DNA of 64,000 nt. Origin: Varanus komodoensis. Its lineage: Eukaryota; Chordata; Lepidosauria; Squamata; Varanidae. This document shows positions 21,030 to 32,971 of the stretch, piece after piece; within the stretch, counting starts at the first letter, position 1; every line of letters starts with the position of its first letter. The stretch is from positions 18,434,299 to 18,498,298 of the forward strand of contig NW_025335761.1 of assembly GCF_004798865.1 (NCBI RefSeq), in the 5' to 3' direction. Made by a program: the position numbers and the translations under genes. A model generated the notes under the pieces. That model was not told the DNA's origin and ran no database searches. It saw only the letters and a program-made list of their open reading frames with translations.

Positions 21030-21839
21030 CAGCTTTCCAAAGTGCTGATCAATTCCTGTTTTGCATCTCTGTGCAACTGAGTTGCCATGACCCCTGCTCA
21101 AGATCTAATTCATAGCAGAATCCTGCAAGCTTGCTGCAATGTGAATGAACACATGCTCTCTTGATCCTTGTCCCTCCTGTATAATAAGAACTAGCCAAGA
21201 GAGTGTGACCAAGTGGGTACAGGGAGTGACAAGCAGTGGTTCCTGCTGCTGCTTTGGCTACCAAAACATCTAAAATCAGGTCTGAGAATAAGGATAGGGA
21301 CAGGTTTCAAATAGCCTTTGTTAGCAACTACTTTATGTACTCCTGCTTTGTTGACTACAATATTGTTTGCACTTAAAAACAGAAAACAGTAGATGGCAGT
21401 ATTGGTATGTATACTTGTGTGTTAAACTGTACTAATCTTTTCTCAGTATGCAGCATCTCCCTCCCAGTAGCCTTGACATGTGTTCAGTCTTCCCAGTTTC
21501 TCACTGTCTCTCTTCTGTTCTACATCCCTCTGGCATCTCTCTGCTCCCCTCCTAGTTTCTGTTGCCAGTTTCTTTCTCTTGTTCTGTTTGTGCTTTCCTT
21601 CCTTTCTGCTTTGCTTCTTGTTTATCTCTTTTATATACTTAACAGCACGTTATTCTGGGGTTTTATGATTCAGTTTAACTGAATGGTAGAAAATGCATGG
21701 AAACTTTCAGATGCACTAAATATGATTGCATGTTAATTACTTACATTGTAGAGTCTTTCATGCAAAAGTTCTGTAACATTTGAATTGGCCTGTAGCTGTG
21801 CCTAGGTCCCCAATCTCAGACCATGATGACTCAAGTTGA
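21030..21839. other. Gene-free stretch
   Basis: No exon recognised. The segment 21.43-21.68 kb is pyrimidine-rich, which produces long hydrophobic frames of no meaning. Confidence 0.4.
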
Positions 21840-22095
21840 AACTATTTCTTCAGCATTTAAATGTTTAAATAATGTTATTAGATTTTATACTGGTTTTTAT
21901 TTTATTTGAACATTGCATGGTGTGATTTTATTATTGTACTATATATTATTATTACTATTTATTATTGTTGTTGGTAGCCATCTAATCCAGGCTGTGATAT
22001 ATTGAGTGTATTTTGTGCTTTAGATTGTTTTAATGTTTTAACTTGTACATTGTTCTGAGAGCTGTTGCGAATCAAACCATTTATAAAAGCCATAA

Positions 22096-22134
<39 letters not shown>

Positions 22135-22137
22135 ATA
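21840..22137 (+). mobile_element. L2-type LINE 3' tail ending in (AAAT)n
   Basis: ttttaacttgtacattgttc, then tgagagctgttgcgaatcaa, tataaaagccataataaat and an (AAAT)n run at 22094-22137. This is the usual 3' tail of squamate L2-like elements (cgccctgagagctg...gcggtataaaa). The body upstream is not recognisable. Confidence 0.55.
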
Positions 22138-24329
22138 GGCTGAAGTTTCAGAGCAACTAGCACCAACTCTGTATTACATTTAATCCAACCGGATTGCCTG
22201 TATTCCATCCTAAGAATAAGAATATGTTTTGAATTTGGCATCAAATTTCTGTTTGCTTTCAAATTACATTTTTACTGAAGTAAGGGGATGTATTATCTAC
22301 CCATTCTGCTTTTATATTAATCATATATATTTCAACAAATCATACTGCAAATGATAAGCCAAAAATGCTTACTTAAGCTGTGAAAGGCTTTCATAGGCTT
22401 CATTGGAAAAGGAATAATATTACTGGGAAAGCCGCAACTGAGAATATCCAACTGAAATTCCTAACAGATCTCACCATCAACAAATGAATCTTGGATGGTG
22501 TGTTGTGGGCAGCGTGATTTCCAAAGCAGGATTCAGAAAGAATTTAATAACTTTTATTAAGCTCTGTTGATAATGTAGCTTGTTAGCAAGTGTCACTGTT
22601 GCACAGATGTGCAAGTGAGCATTTCCATGCATACAACCTTGATACTTACAGGGACCTTTTAGCATTGAGCACTGAGCGTCCCCAAGCTTAGGGCTTAAGA
22701 GGTCAAGGGGTAGGATTTGGAGACTTGAACACTCAGTGGATTAACCAAATAATAATTAATTGAGAAGAATTAAAACATGCATTCAAAAGATTATATTATG
22801 GCCGTATGTATTTTATAGGGTTAAATTTCACCCATACAAATCCACAGTTGTAGTTAGGCATGTACATGGAGAACAATGGTTCAACATCATTGCGTAGCAG
22901 ATTGGAGTCAGGGAGAGAAGATGAAGTACCTGTATGGTAGAGATGGAGGAGGGATATGGAGGTGGGGGCTGGCAGGAGAAGGGAAGAAGAAAGACAAGCC
23001 TGGGGAAGAGAGAGGAAAAGTAGCAGGGAAAAGTTGACTGGATTCTCCAGCAAAGTGGAAGCCATGATGGAAGAGAAGAGAGGGGATCTGGCTATACAAT
23101 GGCCTTTCAAACATTAGTAAGAAGGTTGTTGCTTCTCCATGTCTGTGCTCTCTTGGGTGCAATGAATTTGGAGGTAGAGGGGTGCCCATGCAGGAACAAA
23201 TAGGGAGGCAAAGGGAAGGAATAGGATTTTTACAAGACTCCTCTTGAGTGAGAGAGTGAAGCTTCTTTGGGTCAAGGGTGCTAAGTATTGGGCTGTCTGG
23301 GACCTGGTTATGTGCCCAGAACTTGAGTTCATTTATGAAAATTAATGCAGTAGCAAAAATCCTCCCTCTGCTGGCTCATTGAAACAAGGATGCTGGTTAG
23401 GTGGGAATCAAGTTGACTATCTCTCTTTCCTCCCAGCTCAAACAAAATATGAGTATTAATAGCTGATGAGTAGATTTTCTTGATAACTACCCTGGACTGA
23501 TATTTTGGAGCCTCAGTGTGAATTGAAAATAAGAATAAAGGAAGGTGCTGTCATCAGCCAAGGTTTCTCCTTCGAACAAACACCATTCTCCTTGCAACTT
23601 TCTTTATTGCTCTCAAGTACAAATCACCCAGAACAGATCTCTGAGCAGGCACAGAGCTCTTTCTTGAACCCAATCTAGTGTTGGCCTCCAGGAACTCTCC
23701 TTATGAATATGCCTGGGCCCATCCCTTTGGGAGGGGCTCACTGAAGGTGAGCACACCTTCTCTCTGTGTGCTGCTCATTCAGTTGGGACTCCGGTCTTTG
23801 GTGAAAACTCGCCCCAAAGTCAGTGGTGGCAGGGGGAAAGGGTTGGCCTGCCTCTGAGAACTCCTCATCCTCCGAGATCCCTCCCACCTTTCCCAGGAAC
23901 TGCCTGCCTTGATGAAGCACCTGGCCTTGAGATAATCACTTCCTCCTTCTCCTGCATCTCAGAATCTTGACCCAGGCCATCCTCCCCAATGTCACTGAAG
24001 TATGTTTCACTTTTTTATTCTGAATCATCATCTGGAATACATCTAGCAGTCCATGGGAATGATTGCCCAAGACTGTCATCCTTCTTACTCCCAACAGGTA
24101 AGAGGTTCATGGATTGAGCCTGAAGAATCATGGTCATGCTGGCAGGAAGAAGGGAGTAATGGCTTAGTATCCTGTATACTTTTCTGCTATGAATGTCAAG
24201 TCTGGCTTCTAGAATGACAGACTTCCTGTGTCAGACGTACTAAGAGGAAGGACAAGGAATGACCATTGAAATTCATAATGGTATTCCAAATTGTCAGAAA
24301 GAATCATTTGGAAGCTACTATGGATCATC
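22138..24329. other. Gene-free stretch
   Basis: No host exon. Parts at 22.49-22.70 and 23.55-23.95 kb have an unfamiliar repeat-like texture (antisense AATAAA-like motifs inside C/T-rich DNA), but I could not assign them to any element. The rest shows nothing. Confidence 0.35.
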
Positions 24330-24380
<51 letters not shown>

Positions 24381-26410
24381 ATTTCTATGCCGCCCCTTGC
24401 CGAAACCTCGGGGCGGCTTACAACATGATAAAATACATTGAAATACAATAGTACATAATAAATTACCATTAAATACAAAAATACAAAAAATACATTGATT
24501 TACAAATATAAAATTAAAATTATCAGTATAAAATAAAAATATAGGAGGAGAAAGAGAAGGAAGAAGAAGTTGCCCTGGCCAGATCATATGTTTTAACAAT
24601 TGAAATGATGTTTAAATAAAAAGGTCTTTACCTGGCGCCGAAAAACCAGTAACGACGGTGCCAGGCGGACCTCTTTGGGGAGTGAATTCCATAGGTTGGG
24701 CGCCACCGCAGAGAAAGCCCTCCTCCGGGTACTTACTCTCTTAATTTCTTTCATGGAGGGTTCCCGGAGAAGGGACTCTCCCGCAGATCTCAAAGGGCGG
24801 TCGGGCATATACGGACGTAAGCGCTCGTTCAGGTAGCCCGGACCCAAGCCGTTTAGGGCTTTATAGGTCATAATCAACACCTTGAATTGGGCCCGGGCTT
24901 CAATGGGAAGCCAGTGAAGCTGACGGAGGACTGGAGTCATGTGAGCATAACGCCCCATCCCCGTCAGCAACCTGGCAGCTCTATTTTGCACCAATTGAAG
25001 TGTTCGGACTATCTTCAGGGGAAGCCCCATGTAAAGCACGTTACAGAAGTCTAGGCGGGAAGTCACCAGCACGTGTGTCACTGTCGCCAGGCAGTCATAC
25101 TCCAGGTAGGGGCGCAGCTGATTAATCAGCCAAAGCTGAAGGAAGGCGTTCCTCGCTACCGCTGCCACCTGAGCTTCCAAAGAAAGCTCTGGGTTGAGGA
25201 GTACTCCTAAGCTGCGGACCTTATCCCTAAGAGGGAGTGTTGCACCATTCAGGACCAGGTCACATCCACCCTCTCCGAAACCCGATCCGCCAACCAACAG
25301 GACCTCCGTCTTGTCTGGGTTGAGTTTCAGTTTATTGGCCCTCATCCATTCCCTTACCTCGGCCAAGCACCGGTTCAGCACAGCCACTGCCTCACCTGGA
25401 TTAGTGGAGAACGAGAGGTAAAGCTGGGTATCATCAGCGTATTGATGATTCCGCAGCCCACACCTCCTGATGACCTCTCCCAGCGGTTTCATATAGATGT
25501 TAAATAGCAGAGGGGATAGAATGGAGCCCTGTGGTACTCCATGGCATAGCTGCCATGACGTAGAGACATGGTCCCCCAGCACTACCTTCTGGAATCGACC
25601 GTTGAGATAGGAGCGGAACCACTGCAAAGCAGTGCCTCCAACCCCCAATCCCGCAAGCCTATCCAGAAGGATACCATGGTCGATGGTATCGAAAGCCACC
25701 GAGAGGTCCAGAAGAACCAACAGGGATGTACTCCCCCTGTCCTTCTCCCTGCACAGGTCGTCGTACAGGGCGACCAAGGCAGATTCAGTACTGTACCCGG
25801 GTCTGAAGCCGGACTGAAAAGGATCCAGATAATCAGTTTCATCCAAGAGTGCTTGGAGTTGTCCCGCCACCACTCGCTCCAACACCTTGCCCAGAAACGG
25901 GATGTTGGCCACAGGTCTATAGTTAGTGGCCATCTCTGGATCCAGTGACGCTTTCTTCAGGACCGGTCGTATTACCGCCTCCTTTAAAGGGGCAGGCACT
26001 CGACCCTCCCTCAGAGAAGCGTTAACCACTTCCAAGATCCAGGTCCCAATCCCGTGCTTAGAGTTATTTGTTAACCAAGATGGGCAAGGATCCAATAGGC
26101 AAGTGGTGGGACGTACTCTTCCAAGCACCTTGTCCACATCATTGGGCCGCAATAATTGAAATTCCTCCAATATTTTTGGACCAGACGGTAGCATTGGCGA
26201 CTCCTCAGAGACCTCTGATTCATTAGTGGAGTCCAGCTCGTGATGAATCTGAGCAATTTTCTCCCTGAAATGCCTGGCAAAGTCATCACAGCGGGCCTTT
26301 GAGGGTGGCATCGGATCTTCCTTAGGACCTGGGCGAACCAGGCCTTGCACCACTCGAAAAAGCTCCGCCGGACGGCATTGTGAGGAGGCAATGGAAGCGG
26401 AAAAAAAACT
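24330..26410 (-). mobile_element. L2-clade LINE, 5'-truncated, long intact frame
   Basis: The 3' end lies at the left: an (ATT)n tract at 24332-24379, then the ccgcccc/ggggcgg hairpin shared with the 5.8-kb fragment, about 0.2 kb of 3' UTR, then ORF2. The element is truncated somewhere near 26400, so the endonuclease and ORF1 are missing. An open frame of more than 1.8 kb without a stop suggests a recent insertion. The tail and C-terminal protein (LHWLPIEARAQFKVLIMTYK, APNLWNSLPKEVR) place it in the L2 clade rather than CR1 or RTE. Confidence 0.85.
24593..26410 (-). CDS. L2 LINE ORF2 C-terminal part: reverse transcriptase
   Basis: The frame is open upstream to 26476, but the first ~25 codons there are probably flanking DNA. 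LINE homology begins near CRPAELFRVVQGLVRPGP. Order of parts: linker (CDDFARHFREKIAQIHHEL), RT fingers (NYRPVANIPFLGKVLERVV), FQSGFRPGYSTESALVALYD, LDLSVAFDTIDHGILLDRL, HGVPQGSILSPLLFNIY, the catalytic box YADDTQLYLSF, the thumb region KLKLNPDKTEVLLVG, and an L2-type C-terminal domain ending FRRQVKTFLFKHHFNC. All RT motifs, including the YADD aspartates, are intact. The product would be the target-primed reverse transcriptase, but it lacks the N-terminal endonuclease here, so the copy cannot mobilise itself. Expression is unlikely without the LINE promoter. Confidence 0.85.
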   Translation of the reverse strand, partial: SFFSASIASSQCRPAELFRVVQGLVRPGPKEDPMPPSKARCDDFARHFREKIAQIHHELDSTNESEVSEESPMLPSGPKILEEFQLLRPNDVDKVLGRVRPTTCLLDPCPSWLTNNSKHGIGTWILEVVNASLREGRVPAPLKEAVIRPVLKKASLDPEMATNYRPVANIPFLGKVLERVVAGQLQALLDETDYLDPFQSGFRPGYSTESALVALYDDLCREKDRGSTSLLVLLDLSVAFDTIDHGILLDRLAGLGVGGTALQWFRSYLNGRFQKVVLGDHVSTSWQLCHGVPQGSILSPLLFNIYMKPLGEVIRRCGLRNHQYADDTQLYLSFSTNPGEAVAVLNRCLAEVREWMRANKLKLNPDKTEVLLVGGSGFGEGGCDLVLNGATLPLRDKVRSLGVLLNPELSLEAQVAAVARNAFLQLWLINQLRPYLEYDCLATVTHVLVTSRLDFCNVLYMGLPLKIVRTLQLVQNRAARLLTGMGRYAHMTPVLRQLHWLPIEARAQFKVLIMTYKALNGLGPGYLNERLRPYMPDRPLRSAGESLLREPSMKEIKRVSTRRRAFSAVAPNLWNSLPKEVRLAPSLLVFRRQVKTFLFKHHFNC

Positions 26411-26476
26411 TCCCTGCAAAAAAAATGCACCTGTATTTTTTGTGCACAAGTACTCCAAATCAAAATACTTACACAT

Positions 26477-27999
26477 AGAGTGGATTTAGGGAACAGCTCC
26501 TATGGCCCCACTAGGGAGCATCTCCATTAAATCAAAGGAATCAAAATACAGTAGAATAAAAAGAGTATAGCAGTCCAACATAGTAATGTAACAGCAACAA
26601 CGACAAGTGTACTAGAAATGTTTTCTTTGGGTGGGGGTGTATTTTGCAAAAACTACCTTGGATTATTTCCATCGTTACAAATCCTTACATATTCCCCCTC
26701 AATTGCAAATTATTACAAATCACTGTTCAATTGTCACAGACCATCACTTCTGAACACTTAGGTTCTTCTTTATTTTTCTCTGACTCCTCTTTATTTTCCT
26801 TTCTCCATTCTCTCTGGCTTCTTTCTCTCTCTCTTTTATATTTCCATGCACACACACACCTGTTTTCTTTTTGGCATTTCTTATTTCCTCACTTTTATCT
26901 CTTGCTGGCTCTTCTTTTCCTTCCTTCCCTCCCTCTCCCTTCCCTGTCTCCTTCCTCTCCTCTCCTCTCCATCTCTGGTCCTTCCTTTTCCTCTTCCTTC
27001 CTTTCACTTATTCTTATCTTTCTCTGGCTCCTCTGTCTGTCTTTCTCTCTTGCTATCTCCAAGCAACCGATTGGTGCAATTTTTCCATTCATTTGCATGC
27101 TGTGAGAAAAAAATACCCTTTGTGCTAAAAACAGCCAAAGGAGAGGTGAACTCTATCTCCCATCGTATTGACCTAAGGACCACCTCACTTTCAACTTCTT
27201 TTTGTTCCCTTATATAAGTCTAAGAGGAATCACTCCATTAGTTTGTAAGGAGAGCAAAAAAGATTCCCTGCAAGAAATCAGCTGATGGGATAACAAATTG
27301 ATCTTTCATCAAGGACTCCTGTTTGCCCCAGGGTCCTGCGTGGTCCTGCACCTCACCTCCCTCCAACTGCTAAGGTGCTAAGGTGGGAAATTGCTTGATG
27401 TGCCTCAACAGGGCCACATGGGAGACCCTGGTTTACTCTGCGCCACACATACACACACACAGTGTGTGTATGTAAAAGCAGATGATGCTATTACTTGGTA
27501 AAATAAATTTCCTAAATTATTTACAGTAGAAAGTAAAGCAAAAGTCATATTGCCCTTACTTCCCACTATATCTGTTTATTGTTTTTTTTTTAAGCCTTTG
27601 TTCGTATCTTCTAAGTAATATTTCTGACAAACAATATTATCATTTAATGGGAAAGACTTTAAGGCTTAGCATAATTAATAGCGCCACTTTCTTTTTTTTC
27701 TCCCTGTGGTGCTCCCATCTGCTGCACTTACTTCTTTTCACTTTGCAGACTGTAGACACATGAGTTCTGTAATACAACATTAATACTTGAAAAGGGCTAC
27801 TTTATTAGTTTACGTGCCCTCTTTGGCCACTTGAGACTTTTATTAGACCTGAGATAATGTATATGGTGCTTTCTGCCTTTCAAACATTAATCAAGAGAAC
27901 ATTCTCAATTGTATGTTAATGTTATTATGAACAGGGCTGTAATGCATTTAAGAATGGTTATAAACTTGCGCAGAGATTTAGTGTATCAGCAACATGCTC
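26477..27999. other. Gene-free stretch with a pyrimidine tract
   Basis: 26760-27060 is a C/T-rich low-complexity tract that generates Ser/Leu/Phe-rich open frames with no domain. A small CA/TG palindrome (acacacacacagtgtgtgt) is near 27450-27475. Nothing else recognised. Confidence 0.5.
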
Positions 28000-28450
28000 C
28001 TATTTTATTTATTTTAAAGATTTCTATGCTACCCTTCAGCACAGCTTCCAGTGCAGCTTACAAAAACAAGATAAAATAGAAGTAAAAAACTGTATTCCAA
28101 GCAATTAATACATTCAAATATATTTTATAGCTTGGAAAGATTTTTTTTAAATGCCAACTATATGTTGAAGGTGAATTCTTCTGGGAATTCCACAAGCAGG
28201 GTGCTACTACTGAGAAATCTCTTTCTCTCTGCTAACCCCCAATTATCACCTGCCTTACTTCAGATGATGGAAAGACCTAGAAAAGAGACTCCAAAGATGA
28301 CCTCAGTACAAGTGCAGGTTGGTATAGGAGCAGCTTAAATGGTTTCTATGCTTAAATGGATTTAGATGGTAATGAAAAGCAGCAACACTTCGAATTGAGC
28401 TTGGAACAATGCTGGAAACCAGTCAAGGATTTTGAATGCTGGTGAGAGAT
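28000..28450 (-). mobile_element. Old L2-type LINE 3' end, antisense
   Basis: aagatttctatgctaccctt ... cagcttacaaaaacaagat is the antisense tail. gggaattccacaagcaggg and cttcgaattgagcttggaa are antisense of the C-terminal coding part (as in LWNSLP and QFK of the 24.6-kb copy). It is heavily diverged. Confidence 0.5.
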
Positions 28451-28490
28451 TTTTTCACTGACCAGTCCCTATTGCTGTCTATACTAAGCT

Positions 28491-28588
28491 GCTCCAATCT
28501 AATGCCCTCTAGATGTTTTGAACTACTGCTCCATGCAGTCTTGACCATTGGCCTGAAATTCCAAAGGGCACCAGGTCTGGGAAGGCTA
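28491..28588 (+). repeat. hAT-like palindromic repeat (family H)
   Basis: atgccctctagatgttttga, ccatgcagtcttgaccattg and ggcaccaggtctgggaagg: a diverged copy of the family seen at 8.25 and 14.72 kb. Confidence 0.45.
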
Positions 28589-30199
28589 GTGTAAAATTAT
28601 TATGTTTTTGCACAGCTTTCCTCTCCCAGTTTCAAAAGAATAATGGCAAACAAATCTCTGGTGAAATGGGGGAGAAGGGGAAGGGGGCATATAATTCATA
28701 CAGTGTTTTGTATCAACTTAAAGTTGTTACTATGCATGATAAAAATTTTCAGGTTTTCAACTCTGTACTACCTCATGTTTATTTAATTAAAAACATCAAC
28801 TTAAATCTTAACACGGTCTTATTTATTCAGTGGTTATATTATTTACTCACAAAGTACTTGTTCTGGATTTTAGGAAATAACTGATTTTGTTTTATTGAAC
28901 TTATTGGAATGGTCATTGACAGATTGATAACTAAATGTTTTAAAAAGTGCAAGAGGTCTTACTATGAACTGCAACTGCTGAACATTTAATAATAATAATA
29001 ATAAATTTACAATGTAAATAAGTAACAATGAAAGGTTATATTAAAAGGAAAAAACCACAGACACAAACAAGTTTATGAGTTTTGGACAACTAGCATAAAA
29101 AGCAGTTGTCAAAATGACTTGGAAGATATCCAAAGAGAAAATACTGAGTGGAAGCCATATCACTTCAAAATTGTACTTAAAAGTTTCCACCTATCAATAA
29201 AAAACAAATATTGTGCAATATACATCAAAGAGTGTATGGATTTCTAAAAAAATAATATACATGAATAAAAACTATTGACAAATTTTGAGTCAGAAGGGAT
29301 CTTCTCAGAGGTATAATTCAGCATTTATTGCATCTAGCCTGAAATATAAACCTTTTGCATATTCTAAAGTGTATTCATTTGTATTAGTGATAAGATAACC
29401 GTGGAATGCTATGGCTCTGAAAACAGCCTAGATAGCTAGAGGATAATTCAGAGTCCCAGTCCAAGGAAAGAAACTTGATCCAGGACTATGAACTTGGAGC
29501 ACCCTCCCTCTGCCCTTGCAGCTGGCATTTAAAAAAACCATGCCAACTGTGGTTCCTGGGTTGCAAGAACAACCTCCATGACAGGCTTTTAAGGACAAGC
29601 ATGGGAGAAGATGAGCTGTACCAACACACACAACCTCCTCTCTTGCTGCTTTGAGATGCCACCGCCAAAATCAGGTGTCAAAGTGTCACTGTAGAAATTT
29701 ACCAAGAAAGGGAAAGTCAAAAGAGTTTTTGACTGATAGAATTAAGAGCCATCTATCTGGAAGCACCATTAGTCCAAACTGAACAAGCACATCAAATTTT
29801 GGGTATTTTATAATTCATACTTATTACTGGATGCTTCTAGATAGATGATTGCTGGCACTATCAGTGAAAAGGCATTGTGTACATAGTTGTCTTTTCCATC
29901 TTTTGTGCACATCCACATGTGTGTTTGTGTAAAGAAAAATACTTGAAGATACAGTGGGAAACCATGAGTGAAGTAGAATATCCTGTGGATGCACACATCC
30001 CATAAAATTCAGTGACTGAGGCACTGAATTATAAAAGACCATCTAGAAATACCCTCTGTCCCAGGAATGCATTCTATTCTCTTTTTCTTGTGTGCCAACA
30101 TACCCGCTCTCTAATACAGACATTTGCTCTCCTTTTTCCACTTTACCAAATGCCTCTTTTCTTGAACTCAGTATTTTTGTAGGTTATATTCCTAGAAGT
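28589..30199. other. Gene-free stretch
   Basis: AT-rich with no recognised gene. A short (TAA)n is at about 28988-29003. Confidence 0.4.
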
Positions 30200-30204
30200 T
30201 TCTA

Positions 30205-30330
30205 GAGTAGGAGTACAGAACCGCAGGCCTATGGGCTAAATTTGGCTCTCCAGGCTTCTCCAGATATCCATGTTTTCTGTCCCAAGCTTCATCCCTTTCC
30301 AGCTGTCAGTAATGTGATTGAACTGGCTTC
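30205..30330 (+). repeat. Possible hAT-type MITE fragment
   Basis: gtacagaaccgcaggcctat and gggctaaatttggctctcca resemble the start of hAT-type repeats (caga.cc.caggcc.tgggccaaatttggc). No matching right end was recognised. Confidence 0.3.
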
Positions 30331-32532
30331 TGTGCTGTTTTTTTCCCATTCCAAAAGATTGAAATCTACTAGCAGGAGGTAGATTTACAAGCAATTGTCT
30401 GGCTCTTAAACAGTGTCTTCAAATTCCCAGCTCTGTGGACAGAAAACACCTCCTCTCTGCTTGTAGCCGATGTGGACAAACCACAGTGACTCTGCCTCCA
30501 AGGTCATTAGAGCAAACTCAAAGAAGAGGTAAAGCAGACATTCTGGGTGGCTTGGAGGCAAGGGCACTGGATCTGCCAGGGTACAGCATATCTGGTAGTA
30601 CTCCAGCCTCCTTTCCTCCCTGTACAAACTGCCATAGCTAGACAGATGAAATTGGTTGTCTAGTTGACTTGCAAGTTGGGAGCAGTGTGGAGGCAAAGGC
30701 CGCCCTGCACAGGATGCCTATAATCTGCCTTTGGAGGTGCATGGGTATCCCTATGACATCCTTAAGCTTAAATATGTGATTACTTTGTGTGTTCTGCTCC
30801 TCCCCTTTGTCTTCTGTCCCACCCATCACTGAAATAGGGTTCTTTAGAGCTACTCTGAAACTGAATTTGGCCCTTGCCAAGTTGAACGCCTTGTCCTAGG
30901 CCCTTCATCACATATGTAGCAGGATTCAGCCATCTTTCAGAAAGACTCATGGAATAACACAAGACAAGGAAAGGCAATGCTGTTTTAGGCTAACCTCTGT
31001 AAAAAAAGAAAACAGACTGGCACTTTTGCAACCATATTAAAAAAGGTACAGCGATCACCTTTGAAGCTGAAGGAAAAGTTCTCCACAAATCTATTGAGAA
31101 GTTCATAGGAAATTCTTTAGGAAACTGTCATTACATTACTCTTTGTTTATACTCTGAATTATTTCCTAAAAGAAATTTTGTTCTTGGTTTCCCTGTTAGC
31201 AAACCCTAGCAGCATGTGCAAATACTGTCTTACAAGTGTTGCAGTTTAATTTTTTAAATCATAAGATTAAAATTAATATTAATATGTAAAAATGAAAGGT
31301 ATTTGAATCATTTTATTGACTACTAGTTTACTCTTGGAAATGAGTAGAATGATAACAAAATTACTTTTGAAACTGTTTTGCTTCCATGTAAAGATAATCT
31401 GTGACAGTAAACAGACTAAGGACAGATTGTCTTAAATCACAGATTCTGCGATTTCAGACAATTTGTCCTTAGCTTGTTCTCTGACCTCTAGAATTACTAG
31501 CAAAGCTATTTGGCTTCAAAGCAGTTTCCAAAGCAGTGTGTGCAAGATATAGTTTTACAGGAAGCAATGAGCAATGACACAGAACTCCTCCAAGGCTTTC
31601 TGTTTTTTCAGAAATGCATTCAGGTATAATGCATTATAGTTCTGTCTTAAAAATGGTAAGATCCTCAGTGCATGAGAAGTCTCCATTTAACTATGTTTTC
31701 AAATTGTGAAATGATGTGGCAAAGGTATCATTATGCCTCTCTGTTATCTGATTTTGCGGCCTAGTACTCATAAAGAAGGAGTCCTGCATTATCTTCTTGA
31801 GTGTAGTATCCACTAGTCACTAATACCTTAAGACCTTATGTAATGTTGAAGCACTCCCTTGGTTACATAACATTTTACATGTTTTATTGGGTAACTGTAT
31901 TATTCTGTTGTCCTCTGTTTCCTATACCCTACTGAGATTTTGCTTGTCTAGCGTAGAAAAGAAATTTCAAAACTGTACAAGCACTAACACATTTTAGAAA
32001 CTGAAACATTTCTGTATTTCTTCATTTAAATAACAGAACATTTGGGGTGATGGAAATCTATTGGAAAGTTATCAAGTTTTACTTTTTTGCTCACAAGAAG
32101 TTGCTCACAGCTAGCCTTCCAATTAGGAAAACTGAAGCAATTGTCTTAGGGGGATGGGGGAGCAGACCCCTGGCTATTTCACATAGCTTGCCTTGCACCT
32201 CTTAGCCTACTGCCCAGTTAACCTACAGCCCTCAGGTGTAGTGGAGGGTGTCCTCTTCTTGCCAGTGTTGCAATAAGACACTGCTGGTGAGGTGGGGAAG
32301 GCAGATTGTCCTTTCCCCACAGGCAACAGAATATCCTCAGCTGGGCCTAGGGGCCTCAGCTGGGCCTAGGTGGTTCTGCATCAGTGTGTGGGCTATCTCT
32401 TTCCTTCCTTCTCTGTCCTGCTCCTTATTTCCTGTCTCTTCAGTTGCTTGCCTGAGCAACTTATCCAGCTAGTCAGCCAGTGCCCACACCACCTACACTA
32501 TCTGCTGCCTTTTCAGCTAGTTTGCTTAGAGT
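30331..32532. other. Gene-free stretch
   Basis: No exon recognised. It contains the strong hairpin at 31.41-31.48 kb and a 17-bp duplication (cctcagctgggcctagg at 32335 and 32354). Confidence 0.4.
31410..31478. repeat. Strong stem-loop of ~69 nt
   Basis: Arms 31416-31432 and 31456-31472 pair over 17 bp with one G:T wobble (ctaaggaca... / ...tgtccttag). An inner aaatc/gattt stem closes an 11-nt loop, and the outer flanks add about 5 pairs. The size and shape suit either a very small palindromic MITE or a microRNA-like precursor. Sequence alone cannot decide. Confidence 0.6.
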
Positions 32533-32636
32533 GTGCTCCTATGCATGTTTAGACAGAAAAAGTCCTAAAATGTCCATGCTGGCTGGGGAATGCTGCGAGT
32601 TGTAGGACTTTTTCTGCCTAAACATGAATAGGATTT
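32533..32636. mobile_element. Palindromic MITE (family M), copy 1
   Basis: Long inverted arms: gcatgtttagacagaaaaag and tttttctgcctaaacatga. The centre is ctggctggggaatgctgcga. It is ~104 bp with no coding capacity. A second copy is at 36.88 kb. Confidence 0.65.
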
Positions 32637-32916
32637 TGACTTACTTAGCTTACTTAGATGGGGGAACTACTTGTTTGCCAATATAACATCTTGCTTGATC
32701 CTGATCATACTTTCCGCTTTATTTTCAGCTAGCTTTGCAACTTCTGTATCCATTAACTTCTCACTGAGACATAATAAACAAAACACCAGAGGGTTTATTT
32801 TGGCCATACTCTAATGTGGCTATTGATTTACTTTGATATGGCAATCTGGTCAAATTTGTTCCCTGTTAAACTGATCACTGATGTCTAAGTTGGGGCAAAA
32901 CAGAATTTTGGTGGCA

Positions 32917-32921
<5 letters not shown>

Positions 32922-32969
<48 letters not shown>
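32922..32969 (+). repeat. (CT)n microsatellite
   Basis: Pure CT dinucleotide run of about 24 units. Confidence 0.95.

Positions 32970-32971
<2 letters not shown>

Noticed and set aside
23550-23950. Possible LTR-like or other unassigned repeat
   Set aside because: Only loose texture (antisense AATAAA, C/T-rich stretches). No TG...CA ends, duplications or coding remnants could be shown.
24318-24599. Frames with long poly-isoleucine or poly-leucine runs (also at 5745-6020 and 24259-24451)
   Set aside because: Translations of the (TAA/ATT)n tails of L2 elements, not proteins.
26644-27217. Long Ser/Leu/Phe-rich open frames
   Set aside because: They arise from a C/T-rich low-complexity tract; several frames are open at once.
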